Positions 8,431 through 18,664 of a stretch of DNA of 64,000 nt are shown in pieces. The notes below the pieces were generated by a model. That model did not search any database. It was not told where the DNA came from and saw only the letters and a list, made by a program, of their open reading frames with translations. The position numbers and the translations under genes are program-made. Positions within the stretch are counted from its first letter, which is position 1, and every line of letters begins with the position of its first letter. The stretch lies in assembly GCF_016462545.1 (NCBI RefSeq), contig NZ_JAEMTA010000013.1:43509-107508 (forward strand), written 5' to 3'. The DNA comes from Mycolicibacterium sp. (GTDB lineage: Bacteria > Actinomycetota > Actinomycetes > Mycobacteriales > Mycobacteriaceae).

Positions 8431-9195
8431 ATGCAGATCGAGGGCAACTCCGCCATCGTCGTCGGCGGCGCGGGCGGTTTGGGCGAGGCGACGGTTCGCC
8501 GTCTGCACGCCGCAGGCGCCAAGGTCGTGGTCGCCGACATGGCAGACGACAAGGGCAAGGCGCTCGAGAGCGAGTTGGGGGTCCGCTACGTCCAGACCGA
8601 CGCCACCTCCGAGGAGTCCGTCCTCGCGGCGATCGCCGAGGCGGAATCACTGGGCCCGTTGCGGATCTCGGTGGACACCCACGGGGGCCCGGCCAGCGGC
8701 GGTCGGCTCGTCGGCAAGGACGGCTCACCGCTGGATCTCGACGGCTTCAAGACGACGATCGAGTTCTACCTGACGGCCGTGTTCAACGTGATGCGGCTGT
8801 CGGCGGCGGCGATCGCCAGAACGGAACCCCTCGAGGAGGGCGGCCGCGGTGTCATCGTCAACACCGCCTCGATCGCCGGCTACGAGGGACAGATCGGCCA
8901 GCTGCCCTACTCCGCGGCCAAGGGCGGCGTTCTCGGCATGACGCTGGTCGCCGCACGCGATCTGTCGCCATTGGGCATTCGCGTCGTCACCATCGCCCCG
9001 GGCACCATCAACACCCCCGCCTACGGCAAGGCCGGCGATCAACTCGAGCAGTACTGGGGTCCGCAGGTGCCGTTCCCCAAGCGCATGGGCCGCTCGACCG
9101 AGTACGCCCAACTCGCCCAGAGCATCATCGAGAACGACTATCTCAACGGCGAGATCATCCGCCTGGACGGTGCGCTGCGGTTCCCGCCCAAGTGA
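8431..9195 (+). CDS. SDR oxidoreductase, 3-hydroxyacyl-CoA dehydrogenase-like
   Basis: A 254-residue short-chain dehydrogenase. Seen: an NAD motif in the form GGAGGLGE near residue 13, the catalytic Ser in NTASIAG and the YSAAKGG Tyr/Lys pair. An acidic residue after beta-2 (VVADMAD) suggests NAD(H). The pattern resembles HSD17B10-type enzymes, which oxidise 3-hydroxyacyl-CoAs or steroid alcohols. The ATG has AGAAGGGG upstream; a TTG at 8413 is not needed. The last four bases overlap the next SDR gene (GTGA). The perfect operator lies 37 bases upstream. Confidence 0.88.
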   Translation: MQIEGNSAIVVGGAGGLGEATVRRLHAAGAKVVVADMADDKGKALESELGVRYVQTDATSEESVLAAIAEAESLGPLRISVDTHGGPASGGRLVGKDGSPLDLDGFKTTIEFYLTAVFNVMRLSAAAIARTEPLEEGGRGVIVNTASIAGYEGQIGQLPYSAAKGGVLGMTLVAARDLSPLGIRVVTIAPGTINTPAYGKAGDQLEQYWGPQVPFPKRMGRSTEYAQLAQSIIENDYLNGEIIRLDGALRFPPK

Positions 9196-9938
9196 CCGGC
9201 CCGCTCGACGGCAAGGTCGCCTTCGTCGCCGGCGCCAGCCGGGGTATCGGTGCGACGATCGCGGCATCCCTCGCGGCCGCGGGTGCCGCCGTCGCGGTCG
9301 CGGCGCGTTCCGAGGAGCGGGGCAAGCTGCCCGGCACCATCGGCTCGGTCGCCGACGGCATCGAGGCGGCGGGCGGACAAGCACTGCCCGTTGCGTGCGA
9401 CGTCACCAGCGAGGCGTCGGTCGACGCCGCGGTCCAGACCACCGTCGCCGCGTTCGGTGGCATCGACATCCTCGTCGCCAACGCGGGCGTATTGTGGCTC
9501 GGCCCAATCGAATCCACGCCCTTGAAGCGCTGGCAGATCTGCCTCGACGTCAACCTGACCGGCGTGTTCCTGGTCACCAAGGCGGTCATCCCGCACGTTC
9601 GGGCTCGGGGCGGCGGCTCGCTCATCGCGGTGACCACCACCGGCGTGGGAATGGTCGATCACGGAGCCAACGCCTACTGGGTGTCCAAGGCCGCCGCCGA
9701 GCGGTTGTACCTCGGACTCGCCGCGGATCTGCGGCCCGACAACATCGCCGTCAACTGCCTTAGCCCGTCGCGGGTCGTGCTGACCGAGGGGTGGCAGGCG
9801 GGCGGTGGCGGCGTCGAGATCCCGCCCGAGATGGTCGAGCCTCCCGAGGCGATGGGCGACGCCGCGGTGTTGCTGGCCCTCCAGGACGCCACGGGCATCA
9901 CCGGCACCGTCCAACGCAGCGAGTCCATCGCCCGCTGA
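9192..9938 (+). CDS. SDR-family oxidoreductase
   Basis: A 248-residue short-chain dehydrogenase with the cofactor motif GASRGIG (about 14-20), NAGV at about 96-99 and a YWVSKAA active-site Tyr/Lys. After beta-2 it has Arg (AARSEER), which usually favours NADP(H). The segment KLPGTIGSVADGIEAAGG recurs almost unchanged in the SDR at 18874, so the two are paralogues with a likely related substrate. The GTG start overlaps the stop of the preceding SDR by four bases. The gene ends just before a large inverted-repeat element that probably ends transcription. Confidence 0.85.
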   Translation: MTGPLDGKVAFVAGASRGIGATIAASLAAAGAAVAVAARSEERGKLPGTIGSVADGIEAAGGQALPVACDVTSEASVDAAVQTTVAAFGGIDILVANAGVLWLGPIESTPLKRWQICLDVNLTGVFLVTKAVIPHVRARGGGSLIAVTTTGVGMVDHGANAYWVSKAAAERLYLGLAADLRPDNIAVNCLSPSRVVLTEGWQAGGGGVEIPPEMVEPPEAMGDAAVLLALQDATGITGTVQRSESIAR

Positions 9939-9947
9939 CCCCGTCCC

Positions 9948-10144
9948 CCTTCTCCGCGAGCGTGCGTGTCAGTACACGACACGCCGCGGCGAGTCGGCAC
10001 AAAGCGCACGCTCGCGCTTACTGGCCAGCCACCAAGGATGCTTTACGCCAACGCTTGTCGCCGGGTCCGATGGATCGCGAGCGTGCGCAGAGCGCCAGTT
10101 TGACCGGCGAGTCGCCGAACGAACACGCACGCTCGCGGAGAAGG
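9948..10144. repeat. Nested inverted-repeat element between convergent genes
   Basis: Outer arms of 22 bases at 9948-9969 and 10123-10144 are perfect inverted copies. Inside, the 12-base core CGCACGCTCGCG (10005-10016) and its complement CGCGAGCGTGCG (10076-10087) repeat the centre of those arms. The element therefore reads as two hairpins in tandem (9956-10016 and 10076-10138) or one large one. It fills the gap between two convergent genes and may act as a two-way terminator. It looks like a dispersed mycobacterial intergenic repeat and no coding frame is supported in it. Confidence 0.75.
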
Positions 10145-10151
10145 AAGGGGA

Positions 10152-10916
10152 CTAGTCCTTGGCGATCAGGCCGTCCACGATCGTGTTGAAGTCGGCCGTG
10201 CCGAAGGATACGTACTCCGCCAGGTTGGCATAGTCCAGGGAAGCCATCACCGAGCGCTCCAACTGAATGTTCATCAGCCGCTTGGTGGCTTCGACCGCCT
10301 GCTGGGGCAGCTCCATGATCTTCTTGGCGCACGCGATGGCCTCGGTCAGCGGATCGCCCACGACGTGATTGGCCAACCCGAGTTCCACGGCCCGCTGCGC
10401 CTTGATCCGCACGCCGGTCAGGGCGAACTCCTTGGCCTGCAACAGGCTGATCTGCGACGGCCAGACCAGCGGGCCACCGTCGGCGGCGACCAATCCGATC
10501 TGGACGTGCGGGTCGGCGAAGAACGCCGTCTCGGCGATGTAGACGATGTCCGACAGCGCCGCCAGGCTGCAGCCCAACCCGACCGCAGGGCCGTTGACCG
10601 CGGCGACCACCGGAATCCGACAACGCACCATGCCGATCACCAGTTCGCGTCCATGCTTGATCGTCTTCTGGCGCAACGCTTCATCGCGTCGCAGCTCGTC
10701 GAGGTAGTGGAAGTCACCACCCGCCGAGAACGCCCGTCCCGCGCCGGTGATCACCGCTGCCCGCGCGCCGGCGTCCTCGTCGAGGGCTGCCCAGATCTTC
10801 GCCAGCCCGACGTGCAGTGCGTCGTTGACCGCATTGAGTTCGTCGGGCCGGTTCAGCGTGATGATGCGCAGGCCGCCATCGGCGGTGACGTCGATTTCGT
10901 CGGGTAGGTCGTACAC
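10152..10916 (-). CDS. Enoyl-CoA hydratase/isomerase family protein
   Basis: A 254-residue crotonase-fold protein. Seen: the first oxyanion segment FSAGGDF, the second NGPAVGLGCSLAALSDI and the substrate-end segment ADPHVQIGLVAADGG. The position of the usual catalytic acid holds DGG, so the enzyme may be an isomerase or act on an unusual acyl-CoA. I use the GTG at 10916, which has GGAGC six bases upstream and starts two bases after the stop of the preceding acyl-CoA dehydrogenase; a longer frame reaching 11198 only reads through that gene. It is last in the ligase-dehydrogenase operon. Confidence 0.87.
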   Translation of the reverse strand: MYDLPDEIDVTADGGLRIITLNRPDELNAVNDALHVGLAKIWAALDEDAGARAAVITGAGRAFSAGGDFHYLDELRRDEALRQKTIKHGRELVIGMVRCRIPVVAAVNGPAVGLGCSLAALSDIVYIAETAFFADPHVQIGLVAADGGPLVWPSQISLLQAKEFALTGVRIKAQRAVELGLANHVVGDPLTEAIACAKKIMELPQQAVEATKRLMNIQLERSVMASLDYANLAEYVSFGTADFNTIVDGLIAKD

Positions 10917-10918
10917 GA

Positions 10919-12016
10919 TCAAGCTCCCAATCCGAGTATGCGTTGCGCGATGATGTTCTTCTGAATCTGCGAGGTGCCGCCCATCACGCTCTGCGCGCGG
11001 CTGTACATGTAGGCCTCGAACAACTGCGGATCCTTCGTGCCGACGGTGGCGAGCGCCGCGTGACCGACGGACTGCTCGACCCACGTCATCAGCAGCTTGT
11101 CCAAGGACCCCTGCGGTCCGTGCGTGATGCCGTCCAGTTGCTCGGAGAGTCGACGCCGCACGTGCAGCCGCAACATCTCGGTCTGCACCCAGGCCCACGA
11201 CAACTCGTCCGGCGCCGGCCCATCGACGCGAGTCGACAACTGGCGCACCAGCTTCCCGTATCGCGCCGAGAATCCGAGCGTCGACGGCTCACGCTCATGG
11301 CTGACCACGGTCATCGCAAGCTTCCACCCGTCGCCCGGCGCGCCCACCATGTTGGCGGCCGACACCCTGGCCCCGTCGAAGGAGACCTGACCGAATTCCT
11401 TGGTCACGCCGCTGATCATCTTCAGCGGACGCTGCTCGATGCCGGTCTGATGCATCGGCACGATGAACGCCGAGATGCCCTCGTGCTTCGGCACGTCCCT
11501 GTCGGTGCGGGCCAGCAGCAGGCACCAGTCGGCGACGTCGGAATAACTGGTCCAGATCTTGTGGCCGTGGATCACGTACTCATCGGGGTTGGAGCCGTCC
11601 CTCACCGCCGTCGTGGTCAACGACGCCAGGTCCGAACCGGCGCCCGGCTCGCTGAAGCCCTGACACCACCTCTCGGTGCCGTTGATCATCCCCGGCAGGA
11701 ACCGCTTCGCCAGGGCCTCGTCACCGTGATGGCTGAGGCCGACGACGAGGTAGCCCAGGCTCGGTCGCGCAGGCGCCCCGGCCCTGGCGATCTCCTCGTC
11801 GACGATCACGTCGTACACCGCCGGAAGATCCTGGCCGCCATACTCCTTCGGCCATGACGTACCGAAGAAGCCTGCGGCGTACAGCGCCTGGTGCCACTCG
11901 CCGGCCTTGGCCCAGTACTCGTCGCCCGAGGTGGGGAACTTGCCCTTCTGCTCGGTCAGCCAGCCGCGCAATCCATCCCGGAAGGCGGCTTCGTCCGGTG
12001 AATCACGAAAGTCCAA
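10919..12016 (-). CDS. Acyl-CoA dehydrogenase, larger subunit of a pair
   Basis: A 365-residue acyl-CoA dehydrogenase with the FAD/substrate segments QGFSEPGAGSDLASL (about 121-135) and KIWTSYSDVADWCLLLAR, and the C-terminal MGGTSQIQKNIIAQRILGLG. It lies directly after a shorter dehydrogenase-like gene and overlaps it by 14 bases. In actinobacterial steroid degradation such neighbours form alpha2-beta2 heterotetramers that share FAD sites, so this is probably half of one enzyme. It would introduce the double bond that the following hydratase uses. Confidence 0.88.
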   Translation of the reverse strand: MDFRDSPDEAAFRDGLRGWLTEQKGKFPTSGDEYWAKAGEWHQALYAAGFFGTSWPKEYGGQDLPAVYDVIVDEEIARAGAPARPSLGYLVVGLSHHGDEALAKRFLPGMINGTERWCQGFSEPGAGSDLASLTTTAVRDGSNPDEYVIHGHKIWTSYSDVADWCLLLARTDRDVPKHEGISAFIVPMHQTGIEQRPLKMISGVTKEFGQVSFDGARVSAANMVGAPGDGWKLAMTVVSHEREPSTLGFSARYGKLVRQLSTRVDGPAPDELSWAWVQTEMLRLHVRRRLSEQLDGITHGPQGSLDKLLMTWVEQSVGHAALATVGTKDPQLFEAYMYSRAQSVMGGTSQIQKNIIAQRILGLGA

Positions 12017-12818
12017 TGGTCAACTCCTTCAGCTTCACCGGCCACGACTCCGTGGCGGCCACTACCCGACGTAGGTACACGTGCGCGAGACACTCCCAGG
12101 TGTTGCCGATGCCGCCGTGCACCTGAATCGACGTCTCACAGACGGTGAGTGCCGAACGCGCGCAGTAGATCTTGGCCACCTTCGCCGCTTCGATGGCCTC
12201 GACGACGGGCAGTTCGTCGACGGCCCACGCGGCGTGGCGCAGCACGCTGACACATCCTTCGGTCAGCGCGAGGCTCTCGGCCAGCAGGTGTCCGACCGCC
12301 TGGTACGACCCGATCGTCGCGCCGTACTGCTCGCGGACCTTGGCGTAGTCGCCGGCCAGCGTGAGCGTGCCGCGGGCCGCACCGACGAGGTCCGCGGTGG
12401 TCGCCGCCAGCGCGAGTGCATACCACCGGCCGGCGTCCTCCTCGGAGAGCTCACCGAGTTCGGCAGGCGACTCGTTCACCCCCGCAAGGCTTCGCGTCAG
12501 ATCGATCGACTCGGACTCCGCGGCGGGCACCGCCACCTCGCGCCCGAGCCTGCGAGCGAGATCGTCGTTGAGGACGGGCCCGAGGAAGGGGACGTCGACG
12601 AGTCGACGGGCGAACTCCTCGACCACCAGCGCGACCTCGACGCCCGACGCGCCATCAGAGCGCAGTGACCGCCACCCGGTGGACTGGATCGTCTTCTCGA
12701 GCCGCGCGATGCGGCCGCCGTCGTCGAGATCGGCGACCGATCCCGGTCCGAGGTCGTCGGCGAGTTCAGCCGCCGCCTGGCGCAGTTGTCGTTGTTCGGA
12801 GGTCAGACGGACGTCCAC
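12003..12818 (-). CDS. Acyl-CoA dehydrogenase-like protein, smaller subunit of a pair
   Basis: A 271-residue protein, about 100 shorter than a standard acyl-CoA dehydrogenase. The C-terminal half is clear (VREQYGATIGSYQAVGHLLAE and the IQVHGGIGNTWE motif), while the N-terminal and middle domains are reduced. It overlaps the acyl-CoA ligase upstream by 16 bases and the larger dehydrogenase downstream by 14, which fits tight coupling as the second subunit of a heteromeric enzyme. It is unlikely to work alone. Confidence 0.85.
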   Translation of the reverse strand: MDVRLTSEQRQLRQAAAELADDLGPGSVADLDDGGRIARLEKTIQSTGWRSLRSDGASGVEVALVVEEFARRLVDVPFLGPVLNDDLARRLGREVAVPAAESESIDLTRSLAGVNESPAELGELSEEDAGRWYALALAATTADLVGAARGTLTLAGDYAKVREQYGATIGSYQAVGHLLAESLALTEGCVSVLRHAAWAVDELPVVEAIEAAKVAKIYCARSALTVCETSIQVHGGIGNTWECLAHVYLRRVVAATESWPVKLKELTIGLS

Positions 12819-14209
12819 AGTCGCTCCTTGAGCACTCGGCGCAACACCTTTCCGGAAGGGAGACGCGGGATTTCGGGCACGAAGACCACTTGGCTCGGCC
12901 GCTTGTAGGACGCCAGGCTGGTGGCGACCAAATCGATCAACTCGTCGGCCTCGACCGCACCGCGACGCGTCACCGCCGCGACTATCGCCTCACCGGACGC
13001 CGCGTCCGGCACGCCGAACACCGCACAGTCACCGACCGAGGGATGGCCGTGCAGGATGGCCTCGATCTCGGCGGGTGCGACCTGGAAGCCACGCACCTTG
13101 ATCATCTCCTTGGCGCGATCGGTGATCCGCAACCAGCCTTCCGTGTCGAGGTAGCCGACGTCACCGCTGCGGTACCACCCGTCGTCGAAGGCGGACGCGG
13201 TCGCCTCGTCGGGAAGGTAACCGGCCATGGCCGATTCAGACCGGACCTGAATCTCGCCGATCTGCCCGGGGCCCACCGCGTCGCCGGTGGCGAGCGACAC
13301 CACGCGGATCTCGACGCCGGGCACCGCGCGGCCAACCGTGTCCAGGTGTTCTCCGTCCAGGGAGTTGCACGCGATCACCGGCAGTTCGCTGGCGCCGTAG
13401 GCCGTCACCCACGTCACGCCGGTGCGACGGCTCACCTCGTCGGCGACGCTCTTCGTGACCGGCGTCGCGCACCACATCACATAGCGCAGGGACGACAAAT
13501 CGTAGGATTCCAGCCCGGAGTGTGCGGCCAGCGCGAGGGCGATCGGGGCCACGGCCATCTCGACGGTGATGCGGTCGGATTCGATGTGCCGCAACATCTC
13601 CTCGACGTCGAAGCGCGGGTGCAGTCGGATCCACGCGCCGGCATCGAGCGCGGTGGCGATGTTGAGAAGGCCAAGGATGTGCGACGGCGGCGTCATGATC
13701 TGCATGCGGTCGCTCGACGACAGGCCCAGCGCCGTGCGCCAGTGTGCGATCGCCGCCAGAAACGCGCCGCGGGTGTGTCGGACCGCCTTGGGCATTCCCG
13801 TCGTCCCCGAACTGAACACGAACAGGGCGTCGGATTCCGCTGCGGCCGGGGTGAACTCGCGGCGGCCGGGAGTGATCGGCTCGTCGAGGCTCAGCATCGG
13901 CATGAGATCGGCGAGCACCGCGCCGTCGCCGACTGCGTGCGCGGGCCGGGTCAAGGCCAGCGCGTGTTCCACCTCCGCCGTCTTCCAGGAGGAGCTCACC
14001 AGGACGACCGAGGCATGCAGTGCCCAGATCGCCTGCATGGCGACGACGAACTCGGGGCGGTTGGACGACATGAGGGCCACCCGGTCCCCGGCGCGGACCC
14101 CGCGGTGTTCGAGGGTGGTCGCCATGCCGCTGACCAACGCATCGAGCTCGGCGCGGGTGTACTCGCGATCGCCGAAGGCGAGAACGGGTGCGTGCGAACC
14201 TTCGACCAC
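12803..14209 (-). CDS. Acyl-CoA synthetase (class I adenylate-forming ligase)
   Basis: A 468-residue AMP-dependent CoA ligase. Seen: the P-loop-like A3 motif FSSGTTGMPKAV (about 130-141), AYGASELPV at the substrate site, YRSGDVGYLD with the ATP-binding Asp, and the C-terminal lysine motif LPSGKVLRR. It activates an unknown carboxylic acid as its CoA ester, the entry step for the dehydrogenase pair and hydratase encoded downstream in the same unit. The GTG start has GGGAGG about ten bases upstream. It is divergent from the ferredoxin across two GAGAAT-type operators. It is somewhat shorter than typical fatty-acid ligases (about 500-550). Confidence 0.87.
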   Translation of the reverse strand: MVEGSHAPVLAFGDREYTRAELDALVSGMATTLEHRGVRAGDRVALMSSNRPEFVVAMQAIWALHASVVLVSSSWKTAEVEHALALTRPAHAVGDGAVLADLMPMLSLDEPITPGRREFTPAAAESDALFVFSSGTTGMPKAVRHTRGAFLAAIAHWRTALGLSSSDRMQIMTPPSHILGLLNIATALDAGAWIRLHPRFDVEEMLRHIESDRITVEMAVAPIALALAAHSGLESYDLSSLRYVMWCATPVTKSVADEVSRRTGVTWVTAYGASELPVIACNSLDGEHLDTVGRAVPGVEIRVVSLATGDAVGPGQIGEIQVRSESAMAGYLPDEATASAFDDGWYRSGDVGYLDTEGWLRITDRAKEMIKVRGFQVAPAEIEAILHGHPSVGDCAVFGVPDAASGEAIVAAVTRRGAVEADELIDLVATSLASYKRPSQVVFVPEIPRLPSGKVLRRVLKERLWTSV

Positions 14210-14242
14210 CGCAGTCCGACCTCCCGCCGTACGCCCAGGGTT

Positions 14243-14278
14243 GAGAATATCCTATCGATTATGGAGAATAGTATTCTC
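14243..14278. promoter_or_regulatory. Pair of GAGAAT-type operators in a divergent promoter
   Basis: GAGAATATCCTATCG (14243-14257, weaker) is followed by the perfect palindrome GAGAATAGTATTCTC (14264-14278). The two left ends are 21 bases apart, about two helical turns, so two dimers could bind on one face. The palindrome contains TATTCT, a possible -10 for the ferredoxin gene. It controls the acyl-CoA ligase operon on one side and the ferredoxin on the other. Confidence 0.75.
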
Positions 14279-14312
14279 ACATAGACAGAATGACTATGCC
14301 AGGAGCGCCCCG

Positions 14313-14621
14313 ATGACCGCAGACCCCGTACCGACCGACGAGGCCGGCGGCGAGGCCACGATCCTCCTCGACCGCCAGAAGACCACCGTGGCCACCCGGC
14401 CGGGCGAGACGCTGCTGGAGACAGCGCGACGAGCGGGCCTGACGCCGCCCTTTTCCTGCGAAGCGGGAAACTGTGGCACCTGCATGGCGAAGTTGACCGA
14501 GGGCACCGCGACCATGCGCGTCAACGATGCACTGATGGACGACGAGGTCGAGGACGGTTACGTGCTGACGTGTCAAGCAGTTCCGAACAGCGCGTACGTC
14601 GTCGTCGACTACGAGGACTGA
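14313..14621 (+). CDS. Plant-type [2Fe-2S] ferredoxin
   Basis: A 102-residue ferredoxin with the cluster ligands Cys49, Cys54, Cys57 and Cys87 in the spacing CX4CX2C...C. It would pass electrons to a monooxygenase or Rieske oxygenase; no oxygenase partner is adjacent, so that partner lies elsewhere in the regulon or genome. The ATG has AGGAG six bases upstream. It is alone on its strand, with the double operator directly upstream. Its last 13 bases overlap the 3' end of the convergent CoA-transferase gene. Confidence 0.9.
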   Translation: MTADPVPTDEAGGEATILLDRQKTTVATRPGETLLETARRAGLTPPFSCEAGNCGTCMAKLTEGTATMRVNDALMDDEVEDGYVLTCQAVPNSAYVVVDYED

Positions 14622-15652
14622 CCCAACTGCGGGGGTGCTCCGTACTCGGGGTCATAGCCGACGACGCGGATGGGGCATCGCACGAGGTCGTACTCCCCCG
14701 CCCTCGTGACCACCTCGGGAGTGGCCTTCAACGCCTCCGGCAGCGTGCGCACCGCTGCCGCGGGAATGCCCAGCGGACGCAACCGCGCCTCCCACCCCAG
14801 TGCCGTGTCGCCCGTGAGCACCGTCGAGACCACGGCCAGCACCGCGTCGCGGTTGGCGGCACGCTCGGCCATCGTCGGGAATCCGGTGATGCCCGCCTCC
14901 GCGGAGAACGACCGCCAGAAGCCGTCATGGGTGATGAACAGTGCGAGATGGCCATCGGCGGTGTCGAACAGTTGCGCCGGAACGTAGTACGAGTGGGCGC
15001 CGTGGGGATGGCGACGCGGTTCGACGCCATCGTTGAGATACGCCGACGCCCGATAGTTCAACTGCGACAACATCACGTCGCGCAACGACACGTCGACCTG
15101 GCCACCACGACCCGAGATGATCTGTGCGAGCAGCCCGAGCGCGGCGGTCAACCCGGTCGAGTTGTCCGCCGAGGAGTACCCCGGAAGCGTGGGCGGGCCG
15201 TCGGGATCGCCCGTGAGTGCGGCAATCCCCGTCGCGGCCTGGATGACGTAGTCGAACGCCGGGTCGTCCCCGGCCTCGAGCCCGTATCCCGTCAGCGCGA
15301 CGCACACGATCTTCTCGTTGTGCTTCTTCAGCGCCTCGTAGGTCAGCCCGAGCTCGTGGATGCCCGATGGCTTCAGATTCACCAGCAGCGCCTGCGATTC
15401 CGCCACGAGCTCACCGAGGCGGCGCTGCCCCTCGTCGGTCGCAAGCTCAAGACAGATGCTCTGCTTTCCCCGGTTCAGGCTCGCGAAGTAGCTGTCGCTC
15501 ACCTGGCGTGAGATGTCTCCGCCGGGAGGCTCGATCTTGATCACCTCGGCGCCGAGATCCGCCAGCATCATCGTGGCGTAGGGACCGGCCAGCATGTGCC
15601 CGATCTCGAGTACGCGGATGCCCGCCAGTGGTCCCAGCGCGGGCTCGCTCAT
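14609..15652 (-). CDS. CaiB/BaiF family (class III) CoA-transferase
   Basis: A 347-residue family III CoA-transferase, which moves CoA between carboxylic acids. Seen: N-terminal IRVLEIGHMLAGPYATMMLADLGAEVIKIE, and PAFDYVIQAATG, whose Asp134 is the expected catalytic residue. It lacks the longer C-terminal part of some members (about 400 residues) but looks intact. It is last in the mutase operon, its ATG overlapping the upstream stop by four bases. It may supply or recycle the CoA ester that the mutase uses. alpha-Methylacyl-CoA racemase has the same fold and cannot be ruled out. Confidence 0.85.
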   Translation of the reverse strand: MSEPALGPLAGIRVLEIGHMLAGPYATMMLADLGAEVIKIEPPGGDISRQVSDSYFASLNRGKQSICLELATDEGQRRLGELVAESQALLVNLKPSGIHELGLTYEALKKHNEKIVCVALTGYGLEAGDDPAFDYVIQAATGIAALTGDPDGPPTLPGYSSADNSTGLTAALGLLAQIISGRGGQVDVSLRDVMLSQLNYRASAYLNDGVEPRRHPHGAHSYYVPAQLFDTADGHLALFITHDGFWRSFSAEAGITGFPTMAERAANRDAVLAVVSTVLTGDTALGWEARLRPLGIPAAAVRTLPEALKATPEVVTRAGEYDLVRCPIRVVGYDPEYGAPPQLGQSS

Positions 15653-16605
15653 CGGACCGACTTGGCCAACTCGCCGATCACGTCCCTGGTGCGGTACTTC
15701 GACGCGACGAGTTCGTCGCGGGTGTCTCCGATGGGCAGAAGTCGCACGGACAGATCCGTGACACCGGCATCGGCAAACTGTTTGAACCGCGCCAGGATTG
15801 ACTCTTCGTCACCGGCCGCGCACAGGTCGCCGACGTTGCGGGCGTCCCCGCGGTCCAGCAGCTTCTGATAGTTGGGGGACGTCTCCGCCTCGGCGAGGAT
15901 CCGGTTGGCCCGCTCCTTGGCGGCATCGATCTCCGAGTTGGCGCACAGGCACACCGGGATGCCGGCGACGATCCGCGGCGCGGGCCTACCCGCGTCGGCC
16001 GCGGCCTTGGTGATCCGCGGCGCGATGTGGTCACCGATCGCGCGTTCGTCGGCCATCCACAGCACGGTGCCGTCGGCATGTTCGCCCGCGAGCTTCAGCA
16101 TCACCGGCCCGAGTGCTGCGACCAGCACCGGTAGCGGTTGCTCCGCACCCAACACCGTGGGGCTGTGCACGGTGAACGATTCGTTCTCCACGTCAACGGG
16201 CCCCGGTCCCGCAAGTGCGGCACCGAGCACCTCGAGATAGTCGCGGGTGTAGGCGGCTGGCTTCTCGTAGGGCAGACCGAGCATGTCCCTGATGATCCAG
16301 TGATGTGACGGTCCGACACCGAGCGCAAGCCGGCCCGTCGCCATCGCGTGGGTCGAGAGCGCCTGGCGGGCAAGGGCGATGGGGTGCTGAGCCTGCAGCG
16401 GCACCACGGCGGTTCCGAGTTCGATTCGCGACGTGTGTGCCGCCATCAGCGCCACCATGGTGAGGCAGTCGAAGTCATCGGGCACCTGTGGCATCCACGC
16501 GGTGTCCAGGCCAGCGGACTCCGCCCACTCGACGTCGGCGACCAACTTGGACACCTTGCGCGCCATGTCACCGCGCTCGGCGCCGATCATTACGCCCAAT
16601 CTCAT
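15649..16605 (-). CDS. LLM-class F420-dependent oxidoreductase
   Basis: A 318-residue luciferase-like TIM-barrel protein of the type that in mycobacteria uses coenzyme F420. Seen: the N-terminal RLGVMIGAERGDM, ELGTAVVPLQAQHP near residues 62-75 and GVGPSHHWII near 96-105. It probably reduces or oxidises an intermediate of the pathway. It overlaps the B12-subunit gene upstream and the CoA-transferase downstream by four bases each, so its work is linked to the mutase. FMN use cannot be excluded from sequence alone. Confidence 0.85.
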   Translation of the reverse strand: MRLGVMIGAERGDMARKVSKLVADVEWAESAGLDTAWMPQVPDDFDCLTMVALMAAHTSRIELGTAVVPLQAQHPIALARQALSTHAMATGRLALGVGPSHHWIIRDMLGLPYEKPAAYTRDYLEVLGAALAGPGPVDVENESFTVHSPTVLGAEQPLPVLVAALGPVMLKLAGEHADGTVLWMADERAIGDHIAPRITKAAADAGRPAPRIVAGIPVCLCANSEIDAAKERANRILAEAETSPNYQKLLDRGDARNVGDLCAAGDEESILARFKQFADAGVTDLSVRLLPIGDTRDELVASKYRTRDVIGELAKSVR

Positions 16606-17000
16606 GCGTCCGCCTTGTCCGTCAATGCCCGAACGCCCGTCACCAGGTCCTCCAGTGGCGTCCCGGTCGGAAACACCGCTGCCGCACCGGCATCCAACAA
16701 CTTCTGCACGTCGGCCTGCGGGATGGTGCCGCCCACCACGACCGCGATGTCGCCAGCATCAGCTGCCCGCAGCGCGTCCACGACCCGCGTCGTCAACCCC
16801 ACGTGCGCGCCAGAGAGGATCGACAGCCCGACGACCGTCACGTCCTCCTGCAGGGCGATCGACACGATATCCTCGATGCGCTGGCGAATGCCCGTGTAGA
16901 TGACCTCGAAGCCGGCGTCACGCAGCGTGCGCGCGACGATCTTGGCGCCGCGATCATGGCCGTCCAGACCGGGCTTCGCCACCAGCACCCTGGCGCCCAT
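16602..17000 (-). CDS. Acyl-CoA mutase small subunit, cobalamin-binding
   Basis: A 132-residue B12-binding protein. Seen: the base-off cobalamin motif DXHXXG as Asp13-Gly-His15-Asp-Arg-Gly18, and later SILSGAH and VVVGGTIP for the nucleotide tail. It forms the holoenzyme with the large subunit encoded just upstream, a split arrangement like isobutyryl-CoA and archaeal methylmalonyl-CoA mutases. I choose the ATG at 17000 because homologues begin GARVLVAKPG and GAGGAGAG lies upstream. A 32-base tandem duplication carrying a copy of that ribosome site and start separates it from the large subunit. Confidence 0.9.
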   Translation of the reverse strand: MGARVLVAKPGLDGHDRGAKIVARTLRDAGFEVIYTGIRQRIEDIVSIALQEDVTVVGLSILSGAHVGLTTRVVDALRAADAGDIAVVVGGTIPQADVQKLLDAGAAAVFPTGTPLEDLVTGVRALTDKADA

Positions 17001-17061
17001 CAGAACACTCTCCTCTTCGCGCAAGCGCTCATCAGAACACTCTCCTCTTCGCGCAAGCGCT
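16998..17061. repeat. 32-base tandem duplication between the mutase subunit genes
   Basis: Two identical 32-base copies at 16998-17029 and 17030-17061, then a partial third (17062-17071). Each copy holds, on the minus strand, an ATG, GAGGAGAG and a TGA overlapping the next ATG. The result is two ten-codon frames reading MSACAKRRVF, each ending in TGATG, between the mutase stop and the real start of the small subunit. Confidence 0.85.
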
Positions 17062-17063
17062 CA

Positions 17064-18656
<1,593 letters not shown>

Positions 18657-18664
18657 CGAGAGAT

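Noticed and set aside
9948..10144. Insertion sequence or CRISPR array
   Set aside because: Repeats are inverted rather than direct with spacers, there is no transposase frame, and no target duplication is visible.
10917..11198. N-terminal extension of the enoyl-CoA hydratase
   Set aside because: It only reads antiparallel codons of the overlapping dehydrogenase in another frame; the crotonase fold begins after 10916.
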